Assembly: GCA_023381945.1 (NCBI GenBank) | Contig: JAMCQY010000366.1 | Coordinates: 1-26,759 of the forward strand | Source: Deltaproteobacteria bacterium | GTDB lineage: Bacteria; Desulfobacterota; Desulfobaccia; Desulfobaccales; 0-14-0-80-60-11 | DNA length: 26,759 nucleotides | Reading direction: 5' to 3' | Shown here: positions 1 through 6,894 of the stretch, one piece after another | Layout of the letters: the number at the start of each line of letters is the position of its first letter | Position numbering within the stretch: the stretch's first letter is position 1 | Position numbers and translations under genes: made by a program | The notes under the pieces: generated by a model | Told to the model about the DNA's origin: nothing | Databases searched by the model: none | Seen by the model: only the letters and a program-made list of their open reading frames with translations

Positions 1-26
1 CATCTGCCCCATCAATGGCTCTTATC

Positions 27-1157
27 TTAAATCAACTTTAAACACCCTTCTACAATTTCCTTCGCCGCCTCAGGCCTCGCCAGGCGGCGGGCGGCTGCTT
101 CCATCCCGGCCAGGGTCTCGGGCTCCGCCATGTACTGTTGTATCTTACCAGCGAATAGGCCGCCGGTAAAATCCTTATTCAAAATTAATTGCGCGGCCCC
201 GGCCTCGACCAGAAAGCGGGCGTTGAATTCCTGGTGATTATTGGCCGCAAAAGGGTAGGGCACAAGTAGCGCGGCGCGGCCTACGGCGGTAAGTTCCGCT
301 AAAGTTGAGGCCCCGGCCCGGCAGACGATGAGGTGGGCCTGGGCCATCATTTCCGGCATCTCGGAGCTGAAGGCTTCCACCCGGGCGGAAAAACCGGCCC
401 GGTTATAACCGGCGGTCACCTCCTCCCGGTCCGCTTCACCGGTCAAATGCAGAAAACGCAGTCGGTCCTTGAGGTCCTTCAACTCCGGCAAGGCGGCCAA
501 CACCTCCATATTGAGGTGGTGCGCCCCCTGGCTGCCGCCGGTGATCAGCACGGTGAAGGGTTGTTCCGGACGGGGCGGACTCTCCCGGAAAAACTCCTCC
601 CGAGCGGGGTTGCCGGTCCAGACTGCCAGATTTCGGGGAAATTGATCCAGAGAAGCCGGAAAGGAGACAAAGACCCTGTCGGCTAATCGGGATAGCCAGC
701 GATTGGTAAAGCCGGGCAGGGCATTCTGTTCGTGCAGGGCCAGGGGCAACTTCATGGACCAGGCCGCCACCCCCGCCGGGCCAGCGGTGTAGCCACCCAT
801 GCCCAACACCAGGTGGGGCTGTAAGGTCTTAAGGCGGTTTACAGCCTCTTGAATGCTCCTGGGCAGATGCCACCAGGTGCCCAGCCGGGAAAATATCCCC
901 TGGCCCTGCAAGGCCCGGCCGGCTACCGTCTCGTAGGGAAAGCCGGCGCTTTCCAGAATCCGGGTGGCCACCGCCTTGGGGCTGGTAATAAAGGTGACCG
1001 ACGCCCCAACGCGCGCTTGAAACTCCCGGGCCACGGCCAGGCCGGGGAACAGATGGCCACCCGTCCCCCCGGCGGCGATGACTACTTTAAGTTTCGAGTT
1101 TCGAGTTTCGAGTTCCAAGTTTCGAGATCTCAAGCAAAGGGCAAGTAAAAAGTGCAA
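27..1157 (-). CDS. murG: MurG, UDP-GlcNAc:lipid I N-acetylglucosaminyltransferase (start uncertain)
   Basis: This is the glycosyltransferase that adds GlcNAc to lipid I on the inner face of the cytoplasmic membrane, giving lipid II. The N-terminal nucleotide-binding-fold loop GGTGGH is at about residues 30-35. The donor-site motif GGSQG lies in the middle, and the C-terminal half carries the CRAGASTLAEL stretch followed by PYPFAANNHQ, as expected for the UDP-GlcNAc site. The conserved protein should begin only a few residues before KVVIAAGGTGGH. The frame instead extends about 20 residues upstream through a 7-bp tandem repeat. Only TTG codons (1157, 1133, 1118) are available and none has a good ribosome binding site. 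The gene follows ftsW and a 59-residue ORF, as in many dcw clusters where ftsW precedes murG. The family call is secure; the start is not. Confidence 0.96.
   Translation of the reverse strand: MHFLLALCLRSRNLELETRNSKLKVVIAAGGTGGHLFPGLAVAREFQARVGASVTFITSPKAVATRILESAGFPYETVAGRALQGQGIFSRLGTWWHLPRSIQEAVNRLKTLQPHLVLGMGGYTAGPAGVAAWSMKLPLALHEQNALPGFTNRWLSRLADRVFVSFPASLDQFPRNLAVWTGNPAREEFFRESPPRPEQPFTVLITGGSQGAHHLNMEVLAALPELKDLKDRLRFLHLTGEADREEVTAGYNRAGFSARVEAFSSEMPEMMAQAHLIVCRAGASTLAELTAVGRAALLVPYPFAANNHQEFNARFLVEAGAAQLILNKDFTGGLFAGKIQQYMAEPETLAGMEAAARRLARPEAAKEIVEGCLKLI
1084..1132. repeat. Heptanucleotide tandem repeat at the murG 5' end
   Basis: Five 7-bp units lie head to tail at 1091-1125 (plus-strand form GTTTCGA, one unit GTTCCAA), with weaker units on each side. 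They occupy the expected position of the murG start codon and are read in frame as an odd charged N-terminal segment. The variant unit at 1112-1118 contains one of the candidate TTG starts. Confidence 0.85.
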
Positions 1158-1203
1158 ACCTCAGAAGATGGCAAGGGGGGGACGCCTGCCCCAACGAATC
1201 CTT

Positions 1204-1222
1204 GGCGGGCGAGACGCCCGCC
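1204..1222. repeat. Palindromic repeat, 8-bp stem with 3-nt loop
   Basis: GGCGGGCG and CGCCCGCC flank an AGA loop, a perfect hairpin. It is followed by a second direct copy of GACGCCCGCCCCACC, ending at about 1241. It lies in the roughly 150-bp spacer between the 59-residue ORF and murG and looks like a short interspersed palindromic element rather than a terminator, since no T-run follows on either strand. Confidence 0.7.
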
Positions 1223-1296
1223 CCACCGACGCCCGCCCCACCAAGACTTTGGCTGGATAGATGTCCTGCCCGCCTACGCCCGCCACACCATTATTT

Positions 1297-1316
1297 GGTG
1301 GGCGGTGCCCACCCTA
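1297..1316. repeat. Palindromic repeat abutting the stop codon of the 59-residue ORF
   Basis: GGTGGGC and GCCCACC are separated by three bases, a perfect 7-bp stem. On the minus strand the element reads TAGGGTGGGC..., and its TAG is the stop codon of the upstream small ORF. A degenerate copy sits at 5477-5496 in the same relation to murF. Confidence 0.7.
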
Positions 1317-1493
1317 CGCCTTCTGCCGCAGGGCCTCCAGGAATTTCTCCGGTTCGGCTACGCTCAGAAGCAGCGAGTAGCCCTCTCGGGTCGGCAGGTA
1401 AACCACCCGCCGTTTGCCAAACACCAGCACCGCGGCCCCAAAGGTGATGGCCGGAGCGTTGGCCGCCGGCACAATCGGGAACACCTTTTTCAT
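1314..1493 (-). CDS. Small 59-residue protein, possibly a PH-like domain fragment
   Basis: This short ORF lies between ftsW and murG on the same strand. It starts at ATG 1493, seven bases after a clear GGGAGG ribosome binding site, and ends at TAG 1314. The first half is apolar (APAITFGAAVLVFG). The second half reads GKRRVVYLPTREGYSLLLS followed by AEPEKFLEALRQK. That last part resembles the final beta strand and C-terminal helix of bacterial PH-like domains, which often end in a PEKFLEAL-type helix. The whole domain would be about 100 residues, so this may be a truncated copy or a small protein in its own right. The good ribosome binding site and intact frame favour translation; the function is unknown. 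Confidence 0.6.
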   Translation of the reverse strand: MKKVFPIVPAANAPAITFGAAVLVFGKRRVVYLPTREGYSLLLSVAEPEKFLEALRQKA

Positions 1494-1540
1494 GGGTCAC
1501 CCTCCCAATTGCCTGTCGGCCGCGGCTGGCGGCGGGTGGC

Positions 1541-2731
1541 TCAGATCGACGACGGGGCGCTGTTCGCGGCCGACGCCGCGGCCTTGGCCGGCTGCGGACC
1601 TCCCGGACGCCGGATTTGGCTGCTGATGTTCAGCAAAATGCCCACCGCCAGCATGCTGGCAATCATGGAAGATCCGCCATAGCTGAGAAAAGGCAGAGAC
1701 AGCCCTTTGGTGGGCAAAATGCCGCTCACTACCCCCATGTTGATGGCCGCGGGCAGGCCGATGATCAGGGTCAGTCCCAGGGCCAGATAGGAGCCGAAGA
1801 TGTCCGGAGCCTTGAGGCTCAGACGCAGTCCCCGGGCCACCAGGATGGCAAACAGACCCAGAACCAGGAGAAATCCCACGAAGCCCGTTTCCTCGCTGAA
1901 GATGGAAAGGATGAAGTCGGTGTGCGAATCCGGCAGATAGAAGAGTTTGGCCCGGCTCTGGCCCAGCCCCAGCCCCAGGAGGTTGCCGGAGCCAATGGCC
2001 AGTAAAGATTGCTTCAACTGGTATCCCACGCTGTCCCCATATTTCCAGGGGTCTCGGAAGGAGAGGATGCGGTCGAATTTTTTCGGATCTTTCAAGACCG
2101 CCGCAATCGCCAGCAAGATAACCCCTCCCAAGGATACGCCGAGATGGAGCAGATTGATGCCCGCCACAAACAGCATGGTCAAGACGATGGCAGTTAAGGT
2201 CAGGGCAGTGCCGAAGTCGGTCTCGATGCCGATGAGCCCGATGAAAAGCCCGGTCACCAGCATATGGGGCAGAAAGCCGATGGAGAAATGCTTCATCTTG
2301 CCCTGTTTATGGCTAAAGGAATATGCCAGAAACATGACCACCGCGATCTTGGCGAATTCGGAGGGCTGCAGGGTGAGGGGACCCAGGCGGATCCAGCGGG
2401 CCGCACCCCGCACTTTGCTGCCGATGCCGGGGATGAATACCAGGATGAGGCAGATGAGGCTGATAAATAAACCGGGATAGACCAGGCGCTGATACTTATG
2501 GTAATCGATCTTCCTCCCTGCCAGCAGGGCCCCCAGGCCCAGGATCGCGTACATCCCCTGACGTTTAATGAAGTAGAAAGGATCACCGTAGTTGGTCTGG
2601 GCCATGATGTTACTGGCCGAAAAGATTATCCCCAGGCCTAGTAACATCAAAGAAAAGGCGCTGGCCACCAGGATCAGGTCACAGTTTCCCCAGGGGGCGG
2701 CGATGGTATCGCTCTTGACATCAGTTGGCAT
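1541..2731 (-). CDS. ftsW: FtsW, SEDS-family septal peptidoglycan polymerase
   Basis: A 396-residue integral membrane protein of the SEDS family, which polymerises lipid II glycan chains at the division septum together with FtsI. About ten hydrophobic segments are visible. Family features include PSEFAKIAVVMFLAYS, the large periplasmic loop with GLGLGQSRAKLFYLPDSHTDFI and FSEETGF, and the late LPTKGLSLPFLSYGGSSM. The FLSYGG(S) element and the neighbouring murD and murG favour FtsW over RodA. The ATG start at 2731 lies inside the end of murD (11-base overlap), so translation is probably coupled. The alanine-rich C-terminal tail is probably cytoplasmic. Confidence 0.97.
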   Translation of the reverse strand: MPTDVKSDTIAAPWGNCDLILVASAFSLMLLGLGIIFSASNIMAQTNYGDPFYFIKRQGMYAILGLGALLAGRKIDYHKYQRLVYPGLFISLICLILVFIPGIGSKVRGAARWIRLGPLTLQPSEFAKIAVVMFLAYSFSHKQGKMKHFSIGFLPHMLVTGLFIGLIGIETDFGTALTLTAIVLTMLFVAGINLLHLGVSLGGVILLAIAAVLKDPKKFDRILSFRDPWKYGDSVGYQLKQSLLAIGSGNLLGLGLGQSRAKLFYLPDSHTDFILSIFSEETGFVGFLLVLGLFAILVARGLRLSLKAPDIFGSYLALGLTLIIGLPAAINMGVVSGILPTKGLSLPFLSYGGSSMIASMLAVGILLNISSQIRRPGGPQPAKAAASAANSAPSSI

Positions 2732-4073
2732 GCTGCAATTCCTTCACCAGTCTTTGGAAGGTTTCGCCCCGATGGACATAATCCTTGAACATATCAAAGC
2801 TGGCGCAGGCCGGGGACAAGAGCACCACTTCCCCGGGCCGGGCCAAATCATGGGCCCGCCGCACCGCCTCCGCCAGGTCCTTCACCTGGCAGATGGGGGC
2901 CAGACCCTTCCAGACCTGGCTCAGACGCTCCTGGGTTTCCCCCAGCAAGACCAGGGCCTTGACCCGTTCCCGGATCAGGGGTGAGATGAGACTGAAATCG
3001 CTATCCTTGTCCCGGCCGCCGGCTATCAGGATCACCGGTTTGGAAAAGTACGCCAGGGAGACGGCCACGGCGCCCACATTGGTGCCTTTGGAGTCGTCAT
3101 AAAATGCGACCCGGTCCACCTCGGCCACGAACTCCAGTCGATGGGGCAGACCCTGAAAGGAGGCCAGCACCCGCCGGCAAGCCTCGGGTACCGCGCCTGC
3201 ATCCAGCGCCAGCGTTAGTGCCGCCATGACGTTTTCCAGGTTGTGGCATCCGGAGAGCCGGATATCGGCCACCGGAAAAAGTTCTTCTTTGGCGTCATCC
3301 AGTTTGAGGTGTATCGATTCATCGGCCAGCCAGGCGCCCCGGGTCAGGGGGCGGTTGCTGGAAAAAAAGGAAACCCGGCCCGGACCGCCCCCCAAGGTCG
3401 CCACCAGCTTGTCGCCGGCATTTAGGACTTTAAGCTCGTTTTCCCGCATGTGGCGGAAAAGGCCGGCTTTGGAAGCGGCATAGGCCGCAAGGGATGGGTA
3501 GCGGTCCAGATGGTCCGGGGTAATGTTGAGCAGGGCCGCGGCCTGGGGATGCAAGCTGGGGGCCGTATCCAACTGGAAGCTGCTCACCTCCAGTACCAGA
3601 AAATCCGCCTGGTGCTGCCGGGCCAGCAGGGAGATCACCGGGGTGCCGATATTTCCTCCCACCAGGGGCCTGAGGCCCGAGGCCTTGAGCAGCTCCCCCA
3701 CCAGAGTGGTGGTGGTGGTTTTGCCATTGGTGCCGCTCACGGCCAGAAGGGGCTTCTCGATGAAATGGCTGGCCAGTTCCAGTTCTCCCCAAACAGGAAT
3801 GCCGGACTCCCGGGCTCTGTTCAGCCAGACCAACTCTGGCGGCACCCCGGGACTGGGGATGATAAGGTCGTAGCCTTGCCAGCGGGGCCGGGCTATGCCC
3901 AGCTCCTCCGTGATCCCGAGACCGGCGATCTGCCGGCGCGGCTCCGCCAAGGACGCGGGAGAAGCCATATCCGTCACGGTCACCCTGGCGCCGCGCTCTG
4001 CCAGGAAACGGCACAGGGCCACGCCGGTGCGGGCCAGACCTATTACTAAAATCTTTTTGTCTTTAAGGTCCAT
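2721..4073 (-). CDS. murD: MurD, UDP-MurNAc-L-alanine:D-glutamate ligase
   Basis: A cytoplasmic ATP-dependent ligase that adds D-glutamate to UDP-MurNAc-L-Ala. The 450 residues match the family length. The N-terminal Rossmann-like domain starts KKILVIGLARTGVA, the Mur-ligase P-loop GTNGKTTT is at residues 114-121, and the C-terminal domain carries DDSKGTNVGAV and ILIAGGRDKDSDF, both typical of MurD. The start is the ATG at 4073 with an AGG about nine bases upstream. The gene overlaps ftsW by 11 bases. Upstream it is separated from mraY by a gap of about 250 bp holding repeats and a gene remnant, so it may depend on read-through or on a local promoter that I could not identify. Confidence 0.97.
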   Translation of the reverse strand: MDLKDKKILVIGLARTGVALCRFLAERGARVTVTDMASPASLAEPRRQIAGLGITEELGIARPRWQGYDLIIPSPGVPPELVWLNRARESGIPVWGELELASHFIEKPLLAVSGTNGKTTTTTLVGELLKASGLRPLVGGNIGTPVISLLARQHQADFLVLEVSSFQLDTAPSLHPQAAALLNITPDHLDRYPSLAAYAASKAGLFRHMRENELKVLNAGDKLVATLGGGPGRVSFFSSNRPLTRGAWLADESIHLKLDDAKEELFPVADIRLSGCHNLENVMAALTLALDAGAVPEACRRVLASFQGLPHRLEFVAEVDRVAFYDDSKGTNVGAVAVSLAYFSKPVILIAGGRDKDSDFSLISPLIRERVKALVLLGETQERLSQVWKGLAPICQVKDLAEAVRRAHDLARPGEVVLLSPACASFDMFKDYVHRGETFQRLVKELQHAN

Positions 4074-4106
4074 TAAGTAACGCCTAATCCCGACTAACTG
4101 ATGATC

Positions 4107-4220
4107 TCAGTCTGTTTCCCCTCCCTTGATGGGAGGGGCCAGGGGAGGGTGGCTCAAGCAGTTGGCCCTGATAGTTTCCAGCACTCCTTCCAGGTTTTGC
4201 AGTACTTCATTATTCCAAAA
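4107..4220 (-). pseudogene. Remnant of a DUF559-type endonuclease-like protein (C-terminal end)
   Basis: The minus strand reads FWNNEVLQNLEGVLETIRANC and continues into a proline-rich tail (PPLAPPIKGGET) up to a TGA at 4107. The FWNNEVLQNLEGVLETI segment matches my memory of the C-terminal end of DUF559 (VSR-like fold) proteins, in which an RFWNNEV-like strand precedes the last helix. A TAG lies four codons upstream and there is no start codon, so only the last ~20 residues of the domain survive. The proline-rich tail is simply translation of the adjoining repeat. This is a recall-based match on a short stretch. Confidence 0.5.
4117..4152. repeat. Left arm of an inverted repeat pair in the murD-mraY gap
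   Basis: This arm holds a perfect hairpin (CCCCTCCC, loop TTGAT, GGGAGGGG) followed by CCAGGGGAGGGTGG. A related copy lies inverted at 4222-4258, so the two arms face each other around the DUF559-like remnant. The design resembles a paired-REP (REPIN-like) or MITE-like unit. No transposase is present. Confidence 0.7.
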
Positions 4221-4221
4221 T

Positions 4222-4258
4222 CCCCCACCCTAACCCTCCCCCATCGAGGGGGAGGGAA
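4222..4258. repeat. Right arm of the inverted repeat pair in the murD-mraY gap
   Basis: CCCTCCCCC, loop ATCGA and GGGGGAGGG form a perfect 9-bp hairpin at 4234-4256, preceded by CCCCCACCCTAA. In reverse complement it aligns with the arm at 4117-4152 over its whole length with a few substitutions. The remaining gap from 4259 to 4326 holds nothing I can identify. Confidence 0.7.
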
Positions 4259-4326
4259 TAAGGCAAATCCTTAGCCCATTCCATCTTCACAACCAGACTT
4301 TCCAGGAAATGCGGGTAAGATTAAAC

Positions 4327-5406
4327 TTACCGCAATTTCAAAGCACTCAAAGACACCAATCCCAAAATAATAGCAATAATCCAGAAACGAACGATCACCT
4401 TGGGCTCGGGCCAGCCCTTAAGTTCGAAGTGGTGGTGCAGCGGCGCCATGCGAAAGATACGCTTGCCGTTGGACATCTTGAAGAAGCTTACCTGCAAAAT
4501 CACTGACAGGGCCTCCACCACAAAGAGGCCGCCCACGATGGCCAGGAGAATTTCCTGCTTGGTGGCCAGCGCCACGGTGCCCAAGACGCCGCCCAGGGCC
4601 AATGCCCCTACGTCCCCCATGAAAACCTGGGCCGGGTAAGCGTTGAACCAGAGAAAACCTATCCCGGCGCCCACCAGGGCCCCCAAATAAATAGAAAGCT
4701 CCCCCACCCCCCGGACGTAGGGAATTTGCAGATAAGCGGCGATCTTGACATTGCCTGCCAGGTAACAGAAGATCATATAGAAAGCCGCGGCGATGGTCAC
4801 CGGGCCGATGGCCAGGCCGTCCAGACCGTCGGTGAGGTTGACGGCATTGGCGGTGCCCACTATGACAAAGACTGCGAACGGAATAAAGAACCAGCCAAGA
4901 TCTGGTTGCACCTGCTTAAAGAAGGGCACTGTCAGAGTGGTGCTGTAAGAGGGCATTAAATAAAGCCATAAGGCCGGCGCCAGGGCCACCAGGGTCTGGG
5001 CCACCAGCTTGGCCCGGCCGCTGAGGCCTTGGTTGTGTTTCTTGACGACCTTGAGATAGTCGTCATAGAACCCGATGAAGCCGAAGCCCAGAGTTACCAG
5101 GATCAACATCCAGATATAGGGATTGTTCAATTCCGACCAGAGGAGGGTAGCGGCCAAGGTAGCCAAGATGATCATCAGGCCGCCCATGGTGGGGGTGCCG
5201 TTCTTGGAAAAATGGGACTTGGGGCCTTCTTCCCGGACGGTCTGGCTGACCTGCAGGGACTTGAGCTTCTTGATGAACCAGTTGCCCACCGCCAGAGTAA
5301 TGATCAACGCGGTGAGGACGGCAAAAATGGTCCGGAAGGTAATATACCGGAAGACATTGAAGCCGCCGAAGATGTCCTTCAGTGGATATAAGAGATGGTA
5401 AAGCAA
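4327..5406 (-). CDS. mraY: MraY, phospho-MurNAc-pentapeptide translocase
   Basis: An integral membrane enzyme that transfers phospho-MurNAc-pentapeptide from UDP to undecaprenyl phosphate, making lipid I. All family signatures are present in 359 residues: [12 protein letters not shown] near residue 65, an early DDY(L) motif, [26 protein letters not shown] and [14 protein letters not shown] near the C terminus. The start is a TTG at 5406 with GGGGGAA about seven bases upstream; from there the N terminus aligns with the family without gaps (FGGFNVF at residues 13-19). The gene follows murF after an 87-bp spacer containing two different repeats. Confidence 0.98.
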   Translation of the reverse strand: MLYHLLYPLKDIFGGFNVFRYITFRTIFAVLTALIITLAVGNWFIKKLKSLQVSQTVREEGPKSHFSKNGTPTMGGLMIILATLAATLLWSELNNPYIWMLILVTLGFGFIGFYDDYLKVVKKHNQGLSGRAKLVAQTLVALAPALWLYLMPSYSTTLTVPFFKQVQPDLGWFFIPFAVFVIVGTANAVNLTDGLDGLAIGPVTIAAAFYMIFCYLAGNVKIAAYLQIPYVRGVGELSIYLGALVGAGIGFLWFNAYPAQVFMGDVGALALGGVLGTVALATKQEILLAIVGGLFVVEALSVILQVSFFKMSNGKRIFRMAPLHHHFELKGWPEPKVIVRFWIIAIILGLVSLSALKLR

Positions 5407-5437
5407 CTAAGATTCCCCCGTTTAGTTCCCCATCTAA

Positions 5438-5465
5438 AGCTGTCGGCAGTCAGCTTTCAGCTTTT
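5438..5465. repeat. Heptanucleotide repeat upstream of mraY
   Basis: Four adjacent 7-bp units (AGCTGTC, GGCAGTC, AGCTTTC, AGCTTTT) lie in the murF-mraY spacer, about 30 bp upstream of the mraY start. The period is the same as in the arrays at murG and yhaM but the unit differs. The array is short and degenerate. Confidence 0.6.
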
Positions 5466-5476
5466 AACCAAAGAAT

Positions 5477-5496
5477 GGCGGGCAGTGCCCCACCTA
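5477..5496. repeat. Degenerate palindromic repeat supplying the murF stop codon
   Basis: GGCGGGC AGT GCCCCACC is followed by CTA on the plus strand. On the minus strand it reads TAG then GTGGGGCACTGCCCGCC. It is a diverged copy of the element at 1297-1316, and in both cases the TAG is the stop codon of the gene that runs into it. Confidence 0.6.
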
Positions 5497-6894
5497 CACC
5501 AATTCCAGCAAATCCACCAACCCCTCCATATGCATGGAGCGGGAGCCTTTTACCAGCAGCCAGTCCCCCGGCTCCAACAATTCCTGGAGCACCCGCGCCG
5601 CGTCGGACAAATGGCTGACGGGGAAGAGGCGGGCCGCGGACAGTCCCCCTTCCCGGGCTCCGGCAGCCACCTCCAATCGAAAATTCCCGTAAACCACCAG
5701 ATAATCAACCCCGTATTGCGCCGCCAGGCGGCCGATCTTCCGGTGTTCTTCAGCCGCCACCGCACCCAATTCCAGCATATCCCCCAGGGCGGCGGCGGTC
5801 TTGCCATGATCTCTCAGTTCCATCAGGGTTTTCAAGGCCATGGCCATGGAGCCGGGATTGGCGTTGTAGCAATCGTTCAGGAGCTGGATGCCACTGGGCA
5901 AGGTGACAACCTGCGAGCGCCGGGCAATGGGGCGGAAATTTTTCAAAGCCGCGGCGGTTGCCGCAGGCGTAAGCCCCAAAGCCAGGCCCACCGCGGTGGC
6001 GGCCAGGGCATTATACAGCATATGCTCCCCAGCCGCGGGCACCTCCAGGTCCCAACTTTGCCCCCGATGATGCAATACCGCGCTCTGTCCCTGCGGGCCC
6101 TGAGGACGGCGCTGGACGGCCTGTAAAGCAGCGCCGGGTTTAAGCCCGTAGCTCAGGGTTTGCCCGCGGAAATTCCGGGCCAAATCATTAATCCAGGGAT
6201 CATCGGCATTATAAACCAGCCGGGACTCCGAGTTAAGGGCGGCGATGATCTCGCCCTTGGCCTGCGCCACGCCGGCTATGTCCCCCAGCCCCTCGGTGTG
6301 GGCCCCGTACACGTTGGTAAGCACCCCCACGGTGGGGGAGGCGATTTGAGTCAGACGGCGGATCTCCCCAAAGCGGTTCATGCCCATCTCTACGACTGCG
6401 ACGTCGTGGGCCGCTTCCATATCCAGGAGGGTTAGAGGCAGGCCAATGAGGTTGTTCAGGTTCAAGGTATTTTTGTGAACACAAAACACGCCGGACAGCA
6501 CCTGGGCGATCATCTCCTTGGTGGTGGTCTTGCCGCAACTGCCGGTGACGGCAACGATGGGCACGGCAAATCTGCCGCGCCAGGCTTGAGCCAGGTCGCC
6601 CAGGGCGGCGAGGGCGTCGTTTATCGCGATGACGGTTATTTCGGCTGGAATACTCGGCGCATGCAGGGTCAGGCACCGGCGCTCCACCAGCACACCGCGG
6701 GCTCCGCGTTCCAGGGCCTTGGGGATGAAGTCGTGGCCGTCGTGGTGCTCGCCGGACAGGGGGATGAAGATCTGGCCGGTCTGGGCGGTGCGGGAGTCGG
6801 TGGACACGCCGCAGAAAGCGTCCCAAGCACCCCGCTGCGACAGGGCGCCGCGGGTGGCGGTTAAAATGTCGTCGATGGTAAAGCTGGCAGCCAT
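5494..6894 (-). CDS. murF: MurF, UDP-MurNAc-tripeptide:D-Ala-D-Ala ligase
   Basis: A cytoplasmic ATP-dependent ligase that adds D-Ala-D-Ala to complete the UDP-MurNAc-pentapeptide. The 466-residue product has an N-terminal domain with STDSRTAQTGQIFIPL, the P-loop TGSCGKTTTK at residues 117-126 (Cys where Ser or Asn is more usual), NLNNLIGLPLT for substrate binding and the C-terminal LNDCYNANPGSM(A) block typical of MurF. The ATG at 6894 overlaps the murE TGA by one base (TGATG), so the two are translationally coupled. The stop codon lies inside a palindromic repeat. Confidence 0.98.
   Translation of the reverse strand: MAASFTIDDILTATRGALSQRGAWDAFCGVSTDSRTAQTGQIFIPLSGEHHDGHDFIPKALERGARGVLVERRCLTLHAPSIPAEITVIAINDALAALGDLAQAWRGRFAVPIVAVTGSCGKTTTKEMIAQVLSGVFCVHKNTLNLNNLIGLPLTLLDMEAAHDVAVVEMGMNRFGEIRRLTQIASPTVGVLTNVYGAHTEGLGDIAGVAQAKGEIIAALNSESRLVYNADDPWINDLARNFRGQTLSYGLKPGAALQAVQRRPQGPQGQSAVLHHRGQSWDLEVPAAGEHMLYNALAATAVGLALGLTPAATAAALKNFRPIARRSQVVTLPSGIQLLNDCYNANPGSMAMALKTLMELRDHGKTAAALGDMLELGAVAAEEHRKIGRLAAQYGVDYLVVYGNFRLEVAAGAREGGLSAARLFPVSHLSDAARVLQELLEPGDWLLVKGSRSMHMEGLVDLLELV

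Noticed and set aside
1..26. Start of a next gene (possibly murC) at the left edge
   Set aside because: At most a few codons would be visible and neither a ribosome binding site nor a motif can be confirmed.
1152..1682. A 176-codon plus-strand frame across the murG-ftsW spacer
   Set aside because: It runs through palindromic repeats and antisense to ftsW. The Pro/Arg-rich product is what the repeats would encode by chance.
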